The notes under the pieces: generated by a model
Told to the model about the DNA's origin: nothing
Database searches by the model: none
What the model saw: only the letters and a program-made list of their open reading frames with translations
Part shown: positions 34,991-42,994 of the stretch, one piece after another
How positions within the stretch are numbered: position 1 is the stretch's first letter
Layout: each line of letters opens with the position of its first letter
Program-made: the position numbers and the translations under genes
Source: Phycisphaerales bacterium
GTDB lineage: Bacteria > Planctomycetota > Phycisphaerae > Tepidisphaerales > Tepidisphaeraceae
Assembly (NCBI GenBank): GCA_020847375.1
Contig: JADLCB010000011.1
Coordinates: 278,340 to 342,339, forward strand
DNA length: 64,000 nucleotides
Direction: 5' to 3'

Positions 34991-36610
34991 ATGACAGCAC
35001 GCCGCATTGAAATCTATGACACCACCCTCCGCGATGGCACTCAAGGCGAGGGAATCAATCTTTCGCTGGAGGACAAGCTGCAGATCGCGCAGAAGCTCGA
35101 CCAGTTTGGCGTTGATTACATCGAGGGAGGTTATCCTCTGTCCAATCCCAAGGATGCCGCCTTCTTTCGTGAAGTGCAAACCCTGGGGCTTCAACAGGCC
35201 AAGGTGGCGGCGTTTGGCATGACCCGCCGTCGCGGGGTTGAAGCGCATGCTGATCCGGGAATGCGCGCTCTGCTGGAAGCCCAGACCGAAGTGATCACCA
35301 TTGTCGGTAAAACCAGCCCGTGGCAGGTGGAAAATGTACTGTCGGTAACACTGGAAGAGAACCTGAAGATGATCGCTGACACGATCGGTTTCATGGTCAG
35401 TGAGGGTAAGCGCGTCTTTTACGACGCGGAACATTTCTTCGACAGTTTCCGGTCTGATCCGGCTTATGCCCTGCAGACCTTGAAAGTCGCGCGCGATGCC
35501 GGCGCGCAGGTTCTGTGTCTGTGCGATACCAATGGCGGCAGCATGCCCGAAGATGTGGAAAAAGCCACCCAGACGGCACTGGAGCTTTGCAATAGCAGCG
35601 TGACGATCGGTGTGCATACGCATAACGATTCGGGTGTCGCCCTGGCCAACGCGCTGGCATCCGTCCGGGTCGGTGCCAACCTCGTGCAGGGGACGATCAA
35701 CGGCCTGGGCGAACGCTGCGGGAATATGGATCTGATCCCGCTGGTGGCGAACCTGCGACTCAAGTACAAATATGACTGCCTCCAGCCCGACAGTCTCAGC
35801 TCTTTGACCGAGGTATCAAATTTCGTCTACGAAACAGCCAATCTGAATTTGCACAATGGCCAGCCTTATGTCGGTTCCAGCGCCTTTGCTCATAAGGGGG
35901 GCATGCACGTTCATGCGGTGCAGAAAAATGTCAGCACCTACGAACACGTCCAACCTGAAGCTGTTGGCAACACGCGAAAAATCCTGGTTTCGGAATTATC
36001 CGGTATTTCCAACATCTCCACCAAGATGGGCAAGAAATTCAACCTTGAGCAGGACAAAACTGCCCTGCGCAAGGCGCTGATCATGGTGCAGGACATGGAA
36101 AACGTCGGTTATCAGTTTGAAGCCGCTGAAGCCAGTTTTGAACTGCTTTTGCGCAAGCAGATCGGCAGGTATCACCAGTTTTTCGATCTGGATCATTACC
36201 GTATCGTCATGCTCAAAACCAATGGCAACGAACCGATCAGCGAAGCTTCGGTAAAGTTGCATATCAACGGGCAGTTGGAACATCGGGTGGCTGAGGGTGA
36301 CGGGCCGGTCAACGCCCTGGACGCCGCCCTGCGCCGGGCGCTGATTCATCATCTGCCGGCCATCGCTGACGTACATCTGGTTGACTACAAGGTGCGCGTC
36401 ATCAATTCGCGTGAACAGACCGCTGCCACCGTGCGCGTCGTGATTGAATCCAAGCGCAAGAGCAAAAGCGGCAAGCTGGAAACGTTCGGCACCATTGGTG
36501 TCAGTAGCAATGTCATTGACGCAAGCTGGCAGGCACTGGTTGACGCTTGCGAATATCATTTGCTGCGTGTGGAAGAAGAAGCGGATGCATCGCGAGATGC
36601 GGCTGTTTGA
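34991..36610 (+). CDS. cimA: (R)-citramalate synthase
   Basis: CimA condenses pyruvate with acetyl-CoA to citramalate, the first step of the threonine-independent isoleucine route. It belongs to the LeuA/HMG-CoA-lyase-like TIM-barrel family. The opening DTTLRDGTQGEGINLSLEDK is the citramalate-synthase form, with the metal-binding Asp, and HTHNDSGVALANALASV near residue 205 provides the two metal His. The C-terminal regulatory domain (LeuA dimer type) starts near 410. Length 539 fits. The predicted leader peptide with Ile codons upstream supports the assignment. No strong Shine-Dalgarno sequence precedes ATG 34991. The methyltransferase gene 50 bases downstream is convergent. Confidence 0.93.
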   Translation: MTARRIEIYDTTLRDGTQGEGINLSLEDKLQIAQKLDQFGVDYIEGGYPLSNPKDAAFFREVQTLGLQQAKVAAFGMTRRRGVEAHADPGMRALLEAQTEVITIVGKTSPWQVENVLSVTLEENLKMIADTIGFMVSEGKRVFYDAEHFFDSFRSDPAYALQTLKVARDAGAQVLCLCDTNGGSMPEDVEKATQTALELCNSSVTIGVHTHNDSGVALANALASVRVGANLVQGTINGLGERCGNMDLIPLVANLRLKYKYDCLQPDSLSSLTEVSNFVYETANLNLHNGQPYVGSSAFAHKGGMHVHAVQKNVSTYEHVQPEAVGNTRKILVSELSGISNISTKMGKKFNLEQDKTALRKALIMVQDMENVGYQFEAAEASFELLLRKQIGRYHQFFDLDHYRIVMLKTNGNEPISEASVKLHINGQLEHRVAEGDGPVNALDAALRRALIHHLPAIADVHLVDYKVRVINSREQTAATVRVVIESKRKSKSGKLETFGTIGVSSNVIDASWQALVDACEYHLLRVEEEADASRDAAV

Positions 36611-36659
36611 TCAGTGCGCTTGTTACCGGGTATGGTTGCCGCTGCCGCATGATGCGTCG

Positions 36660-37433
36660 TTATGGCGTCGCAGCGGCCGAACTGATGCGCACCGCGCGCA
36701 GCGCCAGAAACATTGGGATCTCCTGGCGGGCATTGTTTTCAGCGCGGGGGCGCGGGCCAGTGCCCTGACTGGTCTTATGGCTGGGCCATTCCTCCAGGGC
36801 ATCGACCAATAGCCCCGCTTGACGCAGCGCTTTGACATAGCTGCCGATCGGTTTATGAAATGTCCAGGTGTAAACATCCGGCGCACTGCCCGGATGGGCC
36901 ACGATGGGCGTCTTGCGCGGCAGCAGATAACGATCGACCCGCCGGTACTGCACCTGCTGCTGTTCGTCCCAGCCCCAGCTCGTCTGGCCAGGCGACCGGT
37001 AGCAAGGGTGCATCATGACAATCACGAATCGCCCGCGGTCGCGCAGGCAACGACCGATATGGGTAAAGACACTCTGGATCGGGTGGATGTTTTGAATCGC
37101 CAGCACACACGCCGCTGCATCAAACGACACGGGCGCAAGGAGATCCATTTCGCGGGCGTCAGCCACATGATAATGAATGCTGCCATCGCTGCGCTGACGG
37201 GCGCGGTCTATCAGTGCCCCCGATGCGTCAATCCCCGTCACTTCTGCCCCCCGTTCCTGCAGCAATCTGCATAACACCCCCTGCCCGCAGGCAATATCAA
37301 GCACGCGCTCCTGCCGGGTAACTGCCAGAAGGCGCAGAACGCCGGGCAGTACAACTTCGCGGTGATATTCGCTGCCCTCCTGGCCAACAACGTCGTCATA
37401 CCAGTCGGCGACCTTGCTCCAGTCTGTCTTCAT
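36660..37433 (-). CDS. Class I SAM-dependent methyltransferase
   Basis: The conserved part starts at ATG 37433 (MKTDWSKVADWYDDVVG), 257 residues. Motif I is VLDIACGQGVLCRLL near residue 42-56, then TGIDASGALIDRAR, ADAREMDLL and the post-motif FDAAACVLAIQNI. This is the UbiE/Methyltransf_11 pattern, with substrate unknown; the MMHPCYRSPGQTSWGWD block near 150 matches small-molecule methyltransferases of this group. The frame is open upstream to TTG 37574, adding 47 residues that are very basic and Pro/Arg-rich, so a longer start cannot be excluded. It follows the small protein gene at 37581 on the same strand. Confidence 0.8.
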   Translation of the reverse strand: MKTDWSKVADWYDDVVGQEGSEYHREVVLPGVLRLLAVTRQERVLDIACGQGVLCRLLQERGAEVTGIDASGALIDRARQRSDGSIHYHVADAREMDLLAPVSFDAAACVLAIQNIHPIQSVFTHIGRCLRDRGRFVIVMMHPCYRSPGQTSWGWDEQQQVQYRRVDRYLLPRKTPIVAHPGSAPDVYTWTFHKPIGSYVKALRQAGLLVDALEEWPSHKTSQGTGPRPRAENNARQEIPMFLALRAVRISSAAATP

Positions 37434-37580
37434 GCCACCGGCGGATTTGCCCGGTCGATGGAGACTTGAATTGCGATCATTACCTGGCCGGCGGCGCAAT
37501 GCCCGTCGGGCGCCGCCTTTGTTTGTGTCGGGCGCATTGGGTTTGAATGGTTTTGGTTTCACATCAGACCCCAACGCCTG

Positions 37581-37898
37581 CTACGCACCGGCTTCTGCCT
37601 GCGCCTGTCCCCCCGCGTGACCCGGTGCCTGTTGTTCCCTGGCCGATTCGAGCTGCTGCTGATTCTTTTCCAGCATGTCCACCAGCCAGCGCAAATCACG
37701 CAATGATTCGCGGTTGCCCCACATCACCGTACGATCGATATGCCAGTTGCATCGCTCAAAGCGGCAGCCATCCATATGGTACAGCGGTTCGCGCAATACC
37801 AGCGTGCAGGCCACAAATGTGCATTTAATAAACGCCTGACCACTGAGATACACCGTCGCATTGGTGAACGTGATATTTTCATGTTTGGTTAACTGCAT
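37581..37898 (-). CDS. Small protein with pentapeptide-like beta segment
   Basis: From ATG 37898 it has 105 residues. Residues about 5-45 alternate small and hydrophobic residues in short strands (FTNATVYLSGQAFIKCTFVA, CTLVLREPLYHMDGCRF), resembling a short right-handed beta helix of pentapeptide-repeat type. Residues 60-80 are a helix (RESLRDLRWLVDMLEKNQQQ), and the tail is Gln/Ala/Gly rich. No family is recognised. It precedes the methyltransferase gene on the same strand with at most a few bases between it and the upstream-extended methyltransferase frame. Confidence 0.55.
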   Translation of the reverse strand: MQLTKHENITFTNATVYLSGQAFIKCTFVACTLVLREPLYHMDGCRFERCNWHIDRTVMWGNRESLRDLRWLVDMLEKNQQQLESAREQQAPGHAGGQAQAEAGA

Positions 37899-38017
37899 AC
37901 CGCTCAAGCTCCCTGCGCTTAGCACCGCGCCATACCATTACCCAAACTTCAATTTACCCGCGCACCGACGTACCATCTCATGTTGCGTCATCAAGACGGT
38001 CTGCAACAACCCTGCCA

Positions 38018-40264
38018 TCAATCGCGCGCTTGATTGAGAATCAGTTGATTGGCCTGGTCGCTCGACAGATTCAGCGCGCCACGCGCTTCAGCCGCAGCTG
38101 AGCGAACCTCCAGATTGTCGGCTTTTTCAACCACATTGCTGAGTTGTTGAATCTGGTCGTTGCTTAACGTGCTGCCAAACAGCTTGGCGTTGGTTGCCAG
38201 ACTGCTAAACAGGCTGACCGCCACCTCCGGCGATGTCTTTTCATCAACCGCCTTGACCAGCAGGCCTTGCTGGGCGTCGGCGGAATTGATCCGCGCCAGA
38301 ACCCGGCCAGCCTGTTTGACCAACTCATCGCGATTGTCATTCAGGGCGGCCAAAAGCGTTGCTTGAGCAGCGGACACGTCCAGCGTCTGAACCCCGCTGA
38401 CGGCGACCTGTTCGAGCAGACTGGCTGCCTGCAACGCCAGATCGGCAGCAGCCTGTGCATTCAATTGCAGCCCACCGGCACGCTCCAGAGCCGTTGTGAT
38501 GTCGGACTTTAATCCATCGCCTGTCGTCGCCTGTGACACATTCAAAAGCGGATTCGTCACCGCTTGGACAGCATAAACACTGGCTGGCCCAGCCGTCATC
38601 ACAATCTGCGCGGTTGCTTCCAGACGCGGATTGCCAGCCGACACTTCCAGCAGGTGCTGGATCTGATCGGCGCCAATTTTTTCATTGACCAGGATCGCAT
38701 CCACGGCGGGCAGACGGCTGCTTTCAATCACGGCGGTATCGACCGACGTACCGCCGACCGCTTGGAAACCCTCGGCGGTCAGTTGTTCAACCAAGGCTTT
38801 GGCGGCTGATTCATCAGGATTAATGACCAGAATGTTGGTCTTGCCGGTCTGGGTAACCGCTTCAGCCAGCACGGGAATGACGCGATCAATACCTTCAAAA
38901 GTCTGAAGTGGCAGAGCGCTGGCAACCGCTTGGGCGGCATTGATCCGAACCAGCCGATCTGGATAGCGCATGACTGAAACCAGCACGGCCCCTTCATCGC
39001 TGCTGAGAAGATTCGCCCGGCCGATAATTTCCTTGAGCGCTTCAACCGCTTTCAGCGCGATGCGTGTGCTGCGATCTTTCAACGCCCGCGCAAGTACCTG
39101 TGTTGTGTAACCTGAACCCGTCGCTACGGCATAATAATGGGCATCAGGCTGGCCCTGGGTTCGCGTTGCGTCGGTTTGACCCGCCGGCAGACTGGTTTCG
39201 CGCTTGAAATTGGCTGCCAGCCACAGGCTGACCGCCTTGTCCATCTTCGGATTCGCCTGCAGGGCGTACTCTGCTTCGCGCATTGCCATGATCGGGCTGA
39301 AAATCGCCGGCGCCACATGAACCGGAACCAGCTCTTTGGTGTCGTCCCAGTACCAGATAATCGCGGTTGGCAAATTCGTATTAGCGGTAATCGAGGCGTT
39401 GTTGTAGTAGAGCTTTTCGGCAAGCTGATAGAACGCCTCAGCCAGGTCAATATCCTGCCCATTGCCCGCACCCATGCGGGTCAGCGCGCGGCTGGCAGCT
39501 TCCTTGACGCTGCTGTTCTCGTTGGTCTGCACCAGCCGGGCCAGGTACGGTACAGCGGCGTCGTAACCCAGATCACCCAAAACTTCGACCACCGCAACCA
39601 GCGTATCGGAGTTTTTCATCTGCGTGGCGGCCAGAAGTGGATTGAGCGTAATCCGCCCCAGGTCGTGCAACGCCCGACGAATGGCCGGATGATACTGCTC
39701 CTTGGCTGGATCGCGCAAATAAGTGATCATGCGCTCAACCGCCAGTTCACCGCTGGCACGCAGACGTTCAATCGCCAGCAGGTACGGCCGCTCACCGCCA
39801 GCCAACCGCTGAATGTTCTGTTCGATAATGGCAGGGTCGCCCGCCAGATCGCGGCGCGCCTCCTCCAGAGTCGAATAAAGTTTCGTCGTCACCTCCTGCA
39901 TCGACTCAACGCCCTGCCAGCGGATCATCCATTGATCGATGTTATCCTTGCGCTGGTTAGCCACCTGTTCGAAGGCACGCAATAGATCCACCCGTTGCCC
40001 GCTGTATTGACTGACCAAAGTCTGACCAGCCTGTACCGCAGCAGGATAATTGGCGATTTTGCCAAAATGCCAGAACTGCTCGACCGAGCGAACAAGCTCA
40101 GCATCAAGCGGTGCCGGTGCCGTCTGCTGGGCAGGCGAACTGGTACCTTGCCCCCAGGCGACAGGGCTTAGCACGAGCGCAGCAGCCGAAACAGCACAGG
40201 CCAAAACGACGACTCGACCGAACTGGACAAGATCAGGTCGCAAAACACGAGGCAGTCGCACCAT
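38018..40264 (-). CDS. Exported HEAT-repeat protein with receiver-like domain
   Basis: A signal peptide (VVVLACAVSAAALVLSPVAWG) leads a 748-residue protein. Residues about 130-270 and 375-460 hold HEAT-type helical repeats (AVVEVLGDLGYDAAVPYLAR, SSVKEAASRALTRMG, LVRINAAQAVASAL). Residues about 480-590 look like a response-regulator receiver fold (NILVINPDESAAKALVEQL, AVDAILVNEKIG), but the phospho-acceptor Asp is replaced by Asn (in LVNEK), so it is not a phospho-relay. The remaining C-terminal part is again HEAT-like (LLAALNDNRDELVKQAGRVL). Start ATG 40264 is preferred, with GGAGG 9 bases upstream. Function unknown. Confidence 0.75.
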   Translation of the reverse strand: MVRLPRVLRPDLVQFGRVVVLACAVSAAALVLSPVAWGQGTSSPAQQTAPAPLDAELVRSVEQFWHFGKIANYPAAVQAGQTLVSQYSGQRVDLLRAFEQVANQRKDNIDQWMIRWQGVESMQEVTTKLYSTLEEARRDLAGDPAIIEQNIQRLAGGERPYLLAIERLRASGELAVERMITYLRDPAKEQYHPAIRRALHDLGRITLNPLLAATQMKNSDTLVAVVEVLGDLGYDAAVPYLARLVQTNENSSVKEAASRALTRMGAGNGQDIDLAEAFYQLAEKLYYNNASITANTNLPTAIIWYWDDTKELVPVHVAPAIFSPIMAMREAEYALQANPKMDKAVSLWLAANFKRETSLPAGQTDATRTQGQPDAHYYAVATGSGYTTQVLARALKDRSTRIALKAVEALKEIIGRANLLSSDEGAVLVSVMRYPDRLVRINAAQAVASALPLQTFEGIDRVIPVLAEAVTQTGKTNILVINPDESAAKALVEQLTAEGFQAVGGTSVDTAVIESSRLPAVDAILVNEKIGADQIQHLLEVSAGNPRLEATAQIVMTAGPASVYAVQAVTNPLLNVSQATTGDGLKSDITTALERAGGLQLNAQAAADLALQAASLLEQVAVSGVQTLDVSAAQATLLAALNDNRDELVKQAGRVLARINSADAQQGLLVKAVDEKTSPEVAVSLFSSLATNAKLFGSTLSNDQIQQLSNVVEKADNLEVRSAAAEARGALNLSSDQANQLILNQARD

Positions 40265-40460
40265 GGTGCTCATCCTCCAAGGGTGTTAAACGCAGCGGTT
40301 GCACATCTTAAAGGCGGGTTCGATCGCAGGATCGACTCAAGCGCCGAAAGCAGTTTCTCCACGCGAGCTTTCACATCTGGGCTTCGCGTCTCGACTCATA
40401 CGGAGGCGAATATCATTCTCCAATGACGAAGGATAAAAGTCGTATAAACCGATGTCAAGA

Positions 40461-40482
40461 AAGAGCCTGGCAAAACACAGGC
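40461..40482 (-). terminator. Weak terminator after the sigma-factor gene
   Basis: On the minus strand GCCTG, 8 bases and CAGGC form a 5-bp stem followed by the T-rich TCTTTCTT, just past the stop at 40487. Confidence 0.35.
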
Positions 40483-40486
40483 GGGT

Positions 40487-42196
40487 TTATCGGACAGGCC
40501 GGCGCGTCGATGCGGTTTTTTCCCCACCCCGCGCCAGATTGATCGCATCCGACGCCGGACGAACCATTTCCCGCAGTTTGCCGAGGGCAGTTCGTTCAAT
40601 TTGACGGATGCGCTGGCGTGACAACCCCAGTCGTCCCCCCAGCTCATCATAACTGCCCTGCGATTGATCCACGCCCCAGCATCCACGCACAATGGCGCGC
40701 TCACGGGGATCCAGCGCCAGCAGGAGGCGGTTCAATTCATCACGGGCGACCAGATTCCGCATGGATAGATCCGTCGATGAATCCGCCATCCAGGAGAGTG
40801 CACTTTCATCAGCACCAGCCAGACCCCCACGCTGAAGCAACTTCGTCACGCTGCGGGCAAAACCCTTCATCAGAACCAACGTAGCATAAGTGCTGAACTT
40901 ATACCCCTTGGACACATCAAAACTATCGACCGCCCGTAACAAGACCACGTTGCCCTCGGAGACCAGCTCCATCAAATCCAGATTGCCGCGCAGGTGCTTG
41001 CGCGCCACGCTGACAACCAGGCGCAGATTCGCCTGCACAATCGCGTTGCGCACCTGCTGCACCTGGGTCAGCAAACTTTCCAGATAATTCAAATCCCGTG
41101 CCCGGGCAAACTGGGGATCCAGACGACGACGGGCTTGCACGAACTGATATTTGTGCAGGTTCAGCTTCAAAAATAAACCGCGCTCCTGCGACTTATTCAA
41201 AAGTGGCACGCGATAAAGCTCAGCCAAATATGGGGGCAAATCACGGGGGCAGCGCGATTGCTCGTTGCTGTCGGGCGCAACATCACCCAGCGGCTGCTGG
41301 GCGATAATGGCGTCAATGAGCGCAGCGGCATCCTCGCCATGCAGCAGCGGATCATCAATAAACCGCACTTTTTTTCGACTTAATTGTTGTGCCCGCTCCT
41401 CCACCAGCACCCGATAAATCGCATGGCGCGGATGATGCAACTGCTCGGCAAGGCGATTCAGCGTGGCTCCTGTACGATAGCCACGTTTGATGATCAGGCG
41501 CTGCTCAGATGTAACTGCTGACGCTGCATGAGTGAAAATAGCCTGCTGCGGATGCTCCGCATCGTATTTGCGGATCGTATGCAGCACCGTTGCCGGCGAG
41601 CGATTCACCCGTCGTCCAACGCGCAGGCAAATTTCATCCACAGTGCATTGACAAGCCACCGCCAATCGCCGGCCATGGCGCAGAATGCTTTGCAGCTCAT
41701 CGTCGTTGGGCTGGGTGAGGTTGCTGTCACTGCGAACCTGATCACAATTGCGGGCAAAAAACCGCTCGACACTGCCAAGCAGAAAACCGATCCGACGTTT
41801 CCCATCCGGGAAGATAAACCGCCTGGCTGCCAGGCCTTTGCGCCGCCAGCGCTGAATCGTTTTACTGGTGACATTAAACCGCGCACAGACATCATCAATC
41901 GGCAGAACCGGCTGGGACAACTCTGTCGATAGCTGATCCAGCGAATCACTCACCTGTTCGATCAGCAATCCCAGATCGTGCTGAAGTGCCAAACCCGTCA
42001 ACAGATCAGGCGTTGTCTGCTTGGGATGGTAGCCTGTAATACGGAAAATAACGTAATCAACCGGATAGGCTTTGGAGCGTTCGATTTCTGCCAGCAGCAC
42101 TTCCGCGGCATCGACCTGAGCAGCGCGCGTCTCACGCGGCGTAAAACGCAACTGGCTGGCCAGTTCACTCAGGATGTCGATCCGAAATTTTGACAT
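40487..42196 (-). CDS. Sigma-70-family RNA polymerase sigma factor with long N-terminal extension
   Basis: The C-terminal half is a sigma factor. Region 2 is NLRLVVSVARKHLRG then DLMELVSEGNVVLLRAVDSF and KFSTYATLVLMKGFARS; region 4 is ALDPRERAIVRGCWG with the HTH in YDELGGRLGLSRQRIRQIER. Region 3 is short. The N-terminal 330 residues are not sigma-like. They contain a MerR/excisionase-type HTH (VCARFNVTSKTIQRWRRKGL, 104-123), which precedes FIFPDGKRRIGFL, and another HTH-like segment near 250 (RTGATLNRLAEQLHHPRHAI). GAGG is close to ATG 42196. A 6-bp inverted repeat upstream may be an autoregulatory site. Confidence 0.88.
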   Translation of the reverse strand: MSKFRIDILSELASQLRFTPRETRAAQVDAAEVLLAEIERSKAYPVDYVIFRITGYHPKQTTPDLLTGLALQHDLGLLIEQVSDSLDQLSTELSQPVLPIDDVCARFNVTSKTIQRWRRKGLAARRFIFPDGKRRIGFLLGSVERFFARNCDQVRSDSNLTQPNDDELQSILRHGRRLAVACQCTVDEICLRVGRRVNRSPATVLHTIRKYDAEHPQQAIFTHAASAVTSEQRLIIKRGYRTGATLNRLAEQLHHPRHAIYRVLVEERAQQLSRKKVRFIDDPLLHGEDAAALIDAIIAQQPLGDVAPDSNEQSRCPRDLPPYLAELYRVPLLNKSQERGLFLKLNLHKYQFVQARRRLDPQFARARDLNYLESLLTQVQQVRNAIVQANLRLVVSVARKHLRGNLDLMELVSEGNVVLLRAVDSFDVSKGYKFSTYATLVLMKGFARSVTKLLQRGGLAGADESALSWMADSSTDLSMRNLVARDELNRLLLALDPRERAIVRGCWGVDQSQGSYDELGGRLGLSRQRIRQIERTALGKLREMVRPASDAINLARGGEKTASTRRPVR

Positions 42197-42202
42197 ACCT
42201 CG

Positions 42203-42220
42203 AATATCCTAAGAGATATT
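42203..42220 (-). promoter_or_regulatory. Inverted repeat at the sigma-factor promoter
   Basis: AATATC (42203-42208), CTAAGA, GATATT (42215-42220) is an exact 6-bp inverted repeat directly before the start codon at 42196. Its GATATT arm, read on the minus strand, is 6 bases before the ATG and could also be a -10 box. Confidence 0.35.
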
Positions 42221-42377
42221 ATGGTCACCCCAATAGCCATCGGTCAAATCAATTTTCAATCTTTTGATAATTGCGCGTTACGCCAGTTGTTGCACGTACT
42301 TTGGCGCAACCCAGCTGACAACTAAATAACCTCCATTTTAATCACACTAATTACCTATCTCCGGTTTTATTCAGCAC

Positions 42378-42917
42378 TTACAGCGATTCCACCCGAATAT
42401 TGGTATTGGTATAGATGCAGGTCTCCCCGGCGATTTTCATGGCCGCCTCGACGATCTGCCTGGCATTGAGGTTGGAATGTTGCAAAAGTGCCTTGGCGGC
42501 ACTGACCGCATAGGCCCCGCCGCTGCCGATACCGATGATTCCGTCGGTCGGTTCGATCACATCCCCCGCGCCGCTGATCATGAGGCTGACCTGATGATCC
42601 ACCACGGCCAGCATCGCTTCCAACCGCCGCAGGATTCGATCGGTGCGCCAATCCTTGGCCAGCTCGATGGCTGCCCGGCGCGTATTGTCTGGAAAATCAC
42701 CCAGTTTCTGCTCAAATCGTTCCAGTAACGCAAAGGCATCGGCTGCGCTGCCGGCAAAACCCGTCAATACCTTGCCGCCTCCCACTTTGCGGATTTTAAT
42801 CGCGTCAGCCTTGGCGACGACATTGCCCAGTGTTACCTGCCCATCGCCACCAAGGGCGACTTGGCCATCACGCCGAACACTCAGGATTGTTGTTGATCTC
42901 GCTGCTTGCATGCTCAT
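42378..42917 (-). CDS. hslV: HslV, peptidase subunit of the HslUV protease
   Basis: HslV is an N-terminal-nucleophile threonine protease that forms a dodecamer and works with the ATPase HslU to degrade cytoplasmic proteins. The processed N-terminus is [20 protein letters not shown], with Thr9 as nucleophile after an 8-residue propeptide. [35 protein letters not shown] and [18 protein letters not shown] are family blocks. GGAGAG lies 9 bases before the ATG. The gene hslU is not in the window, although in most bacteria it is adjacent to hslV. A TATGAT-like -10 is visible 26 bases upstream. Confidence 0.95.
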   Translation of the reverse strand: MSMQAARSTTILSVRRDGQVALGGDGQVTLGNVVAKADAIKIRKVGGGKVLTGFAGSAADAFALLERFEQKLGDFPDNTRRAAIELAKDWRTDRILRRLEAMLAVVDHQVSLMISGAGDVIEPTDGIIGIGSGGAYAVSAAKALLQHSNLNARQIVEAAMKIAGETCIYTNTNIRVESL

Positions 42918-42994
42918 ACGTTACGCTCTCCGGTTGTTTGATGGCTGCATCATAGCGCAAGCAGCCGGCAATGTAATCAGCGCCCAACCAAATC

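Noticed and set aside
35996..36559. 187-codon minus frame
   Set aside because: Antisense to the cimA C-terminal domain, no motif.
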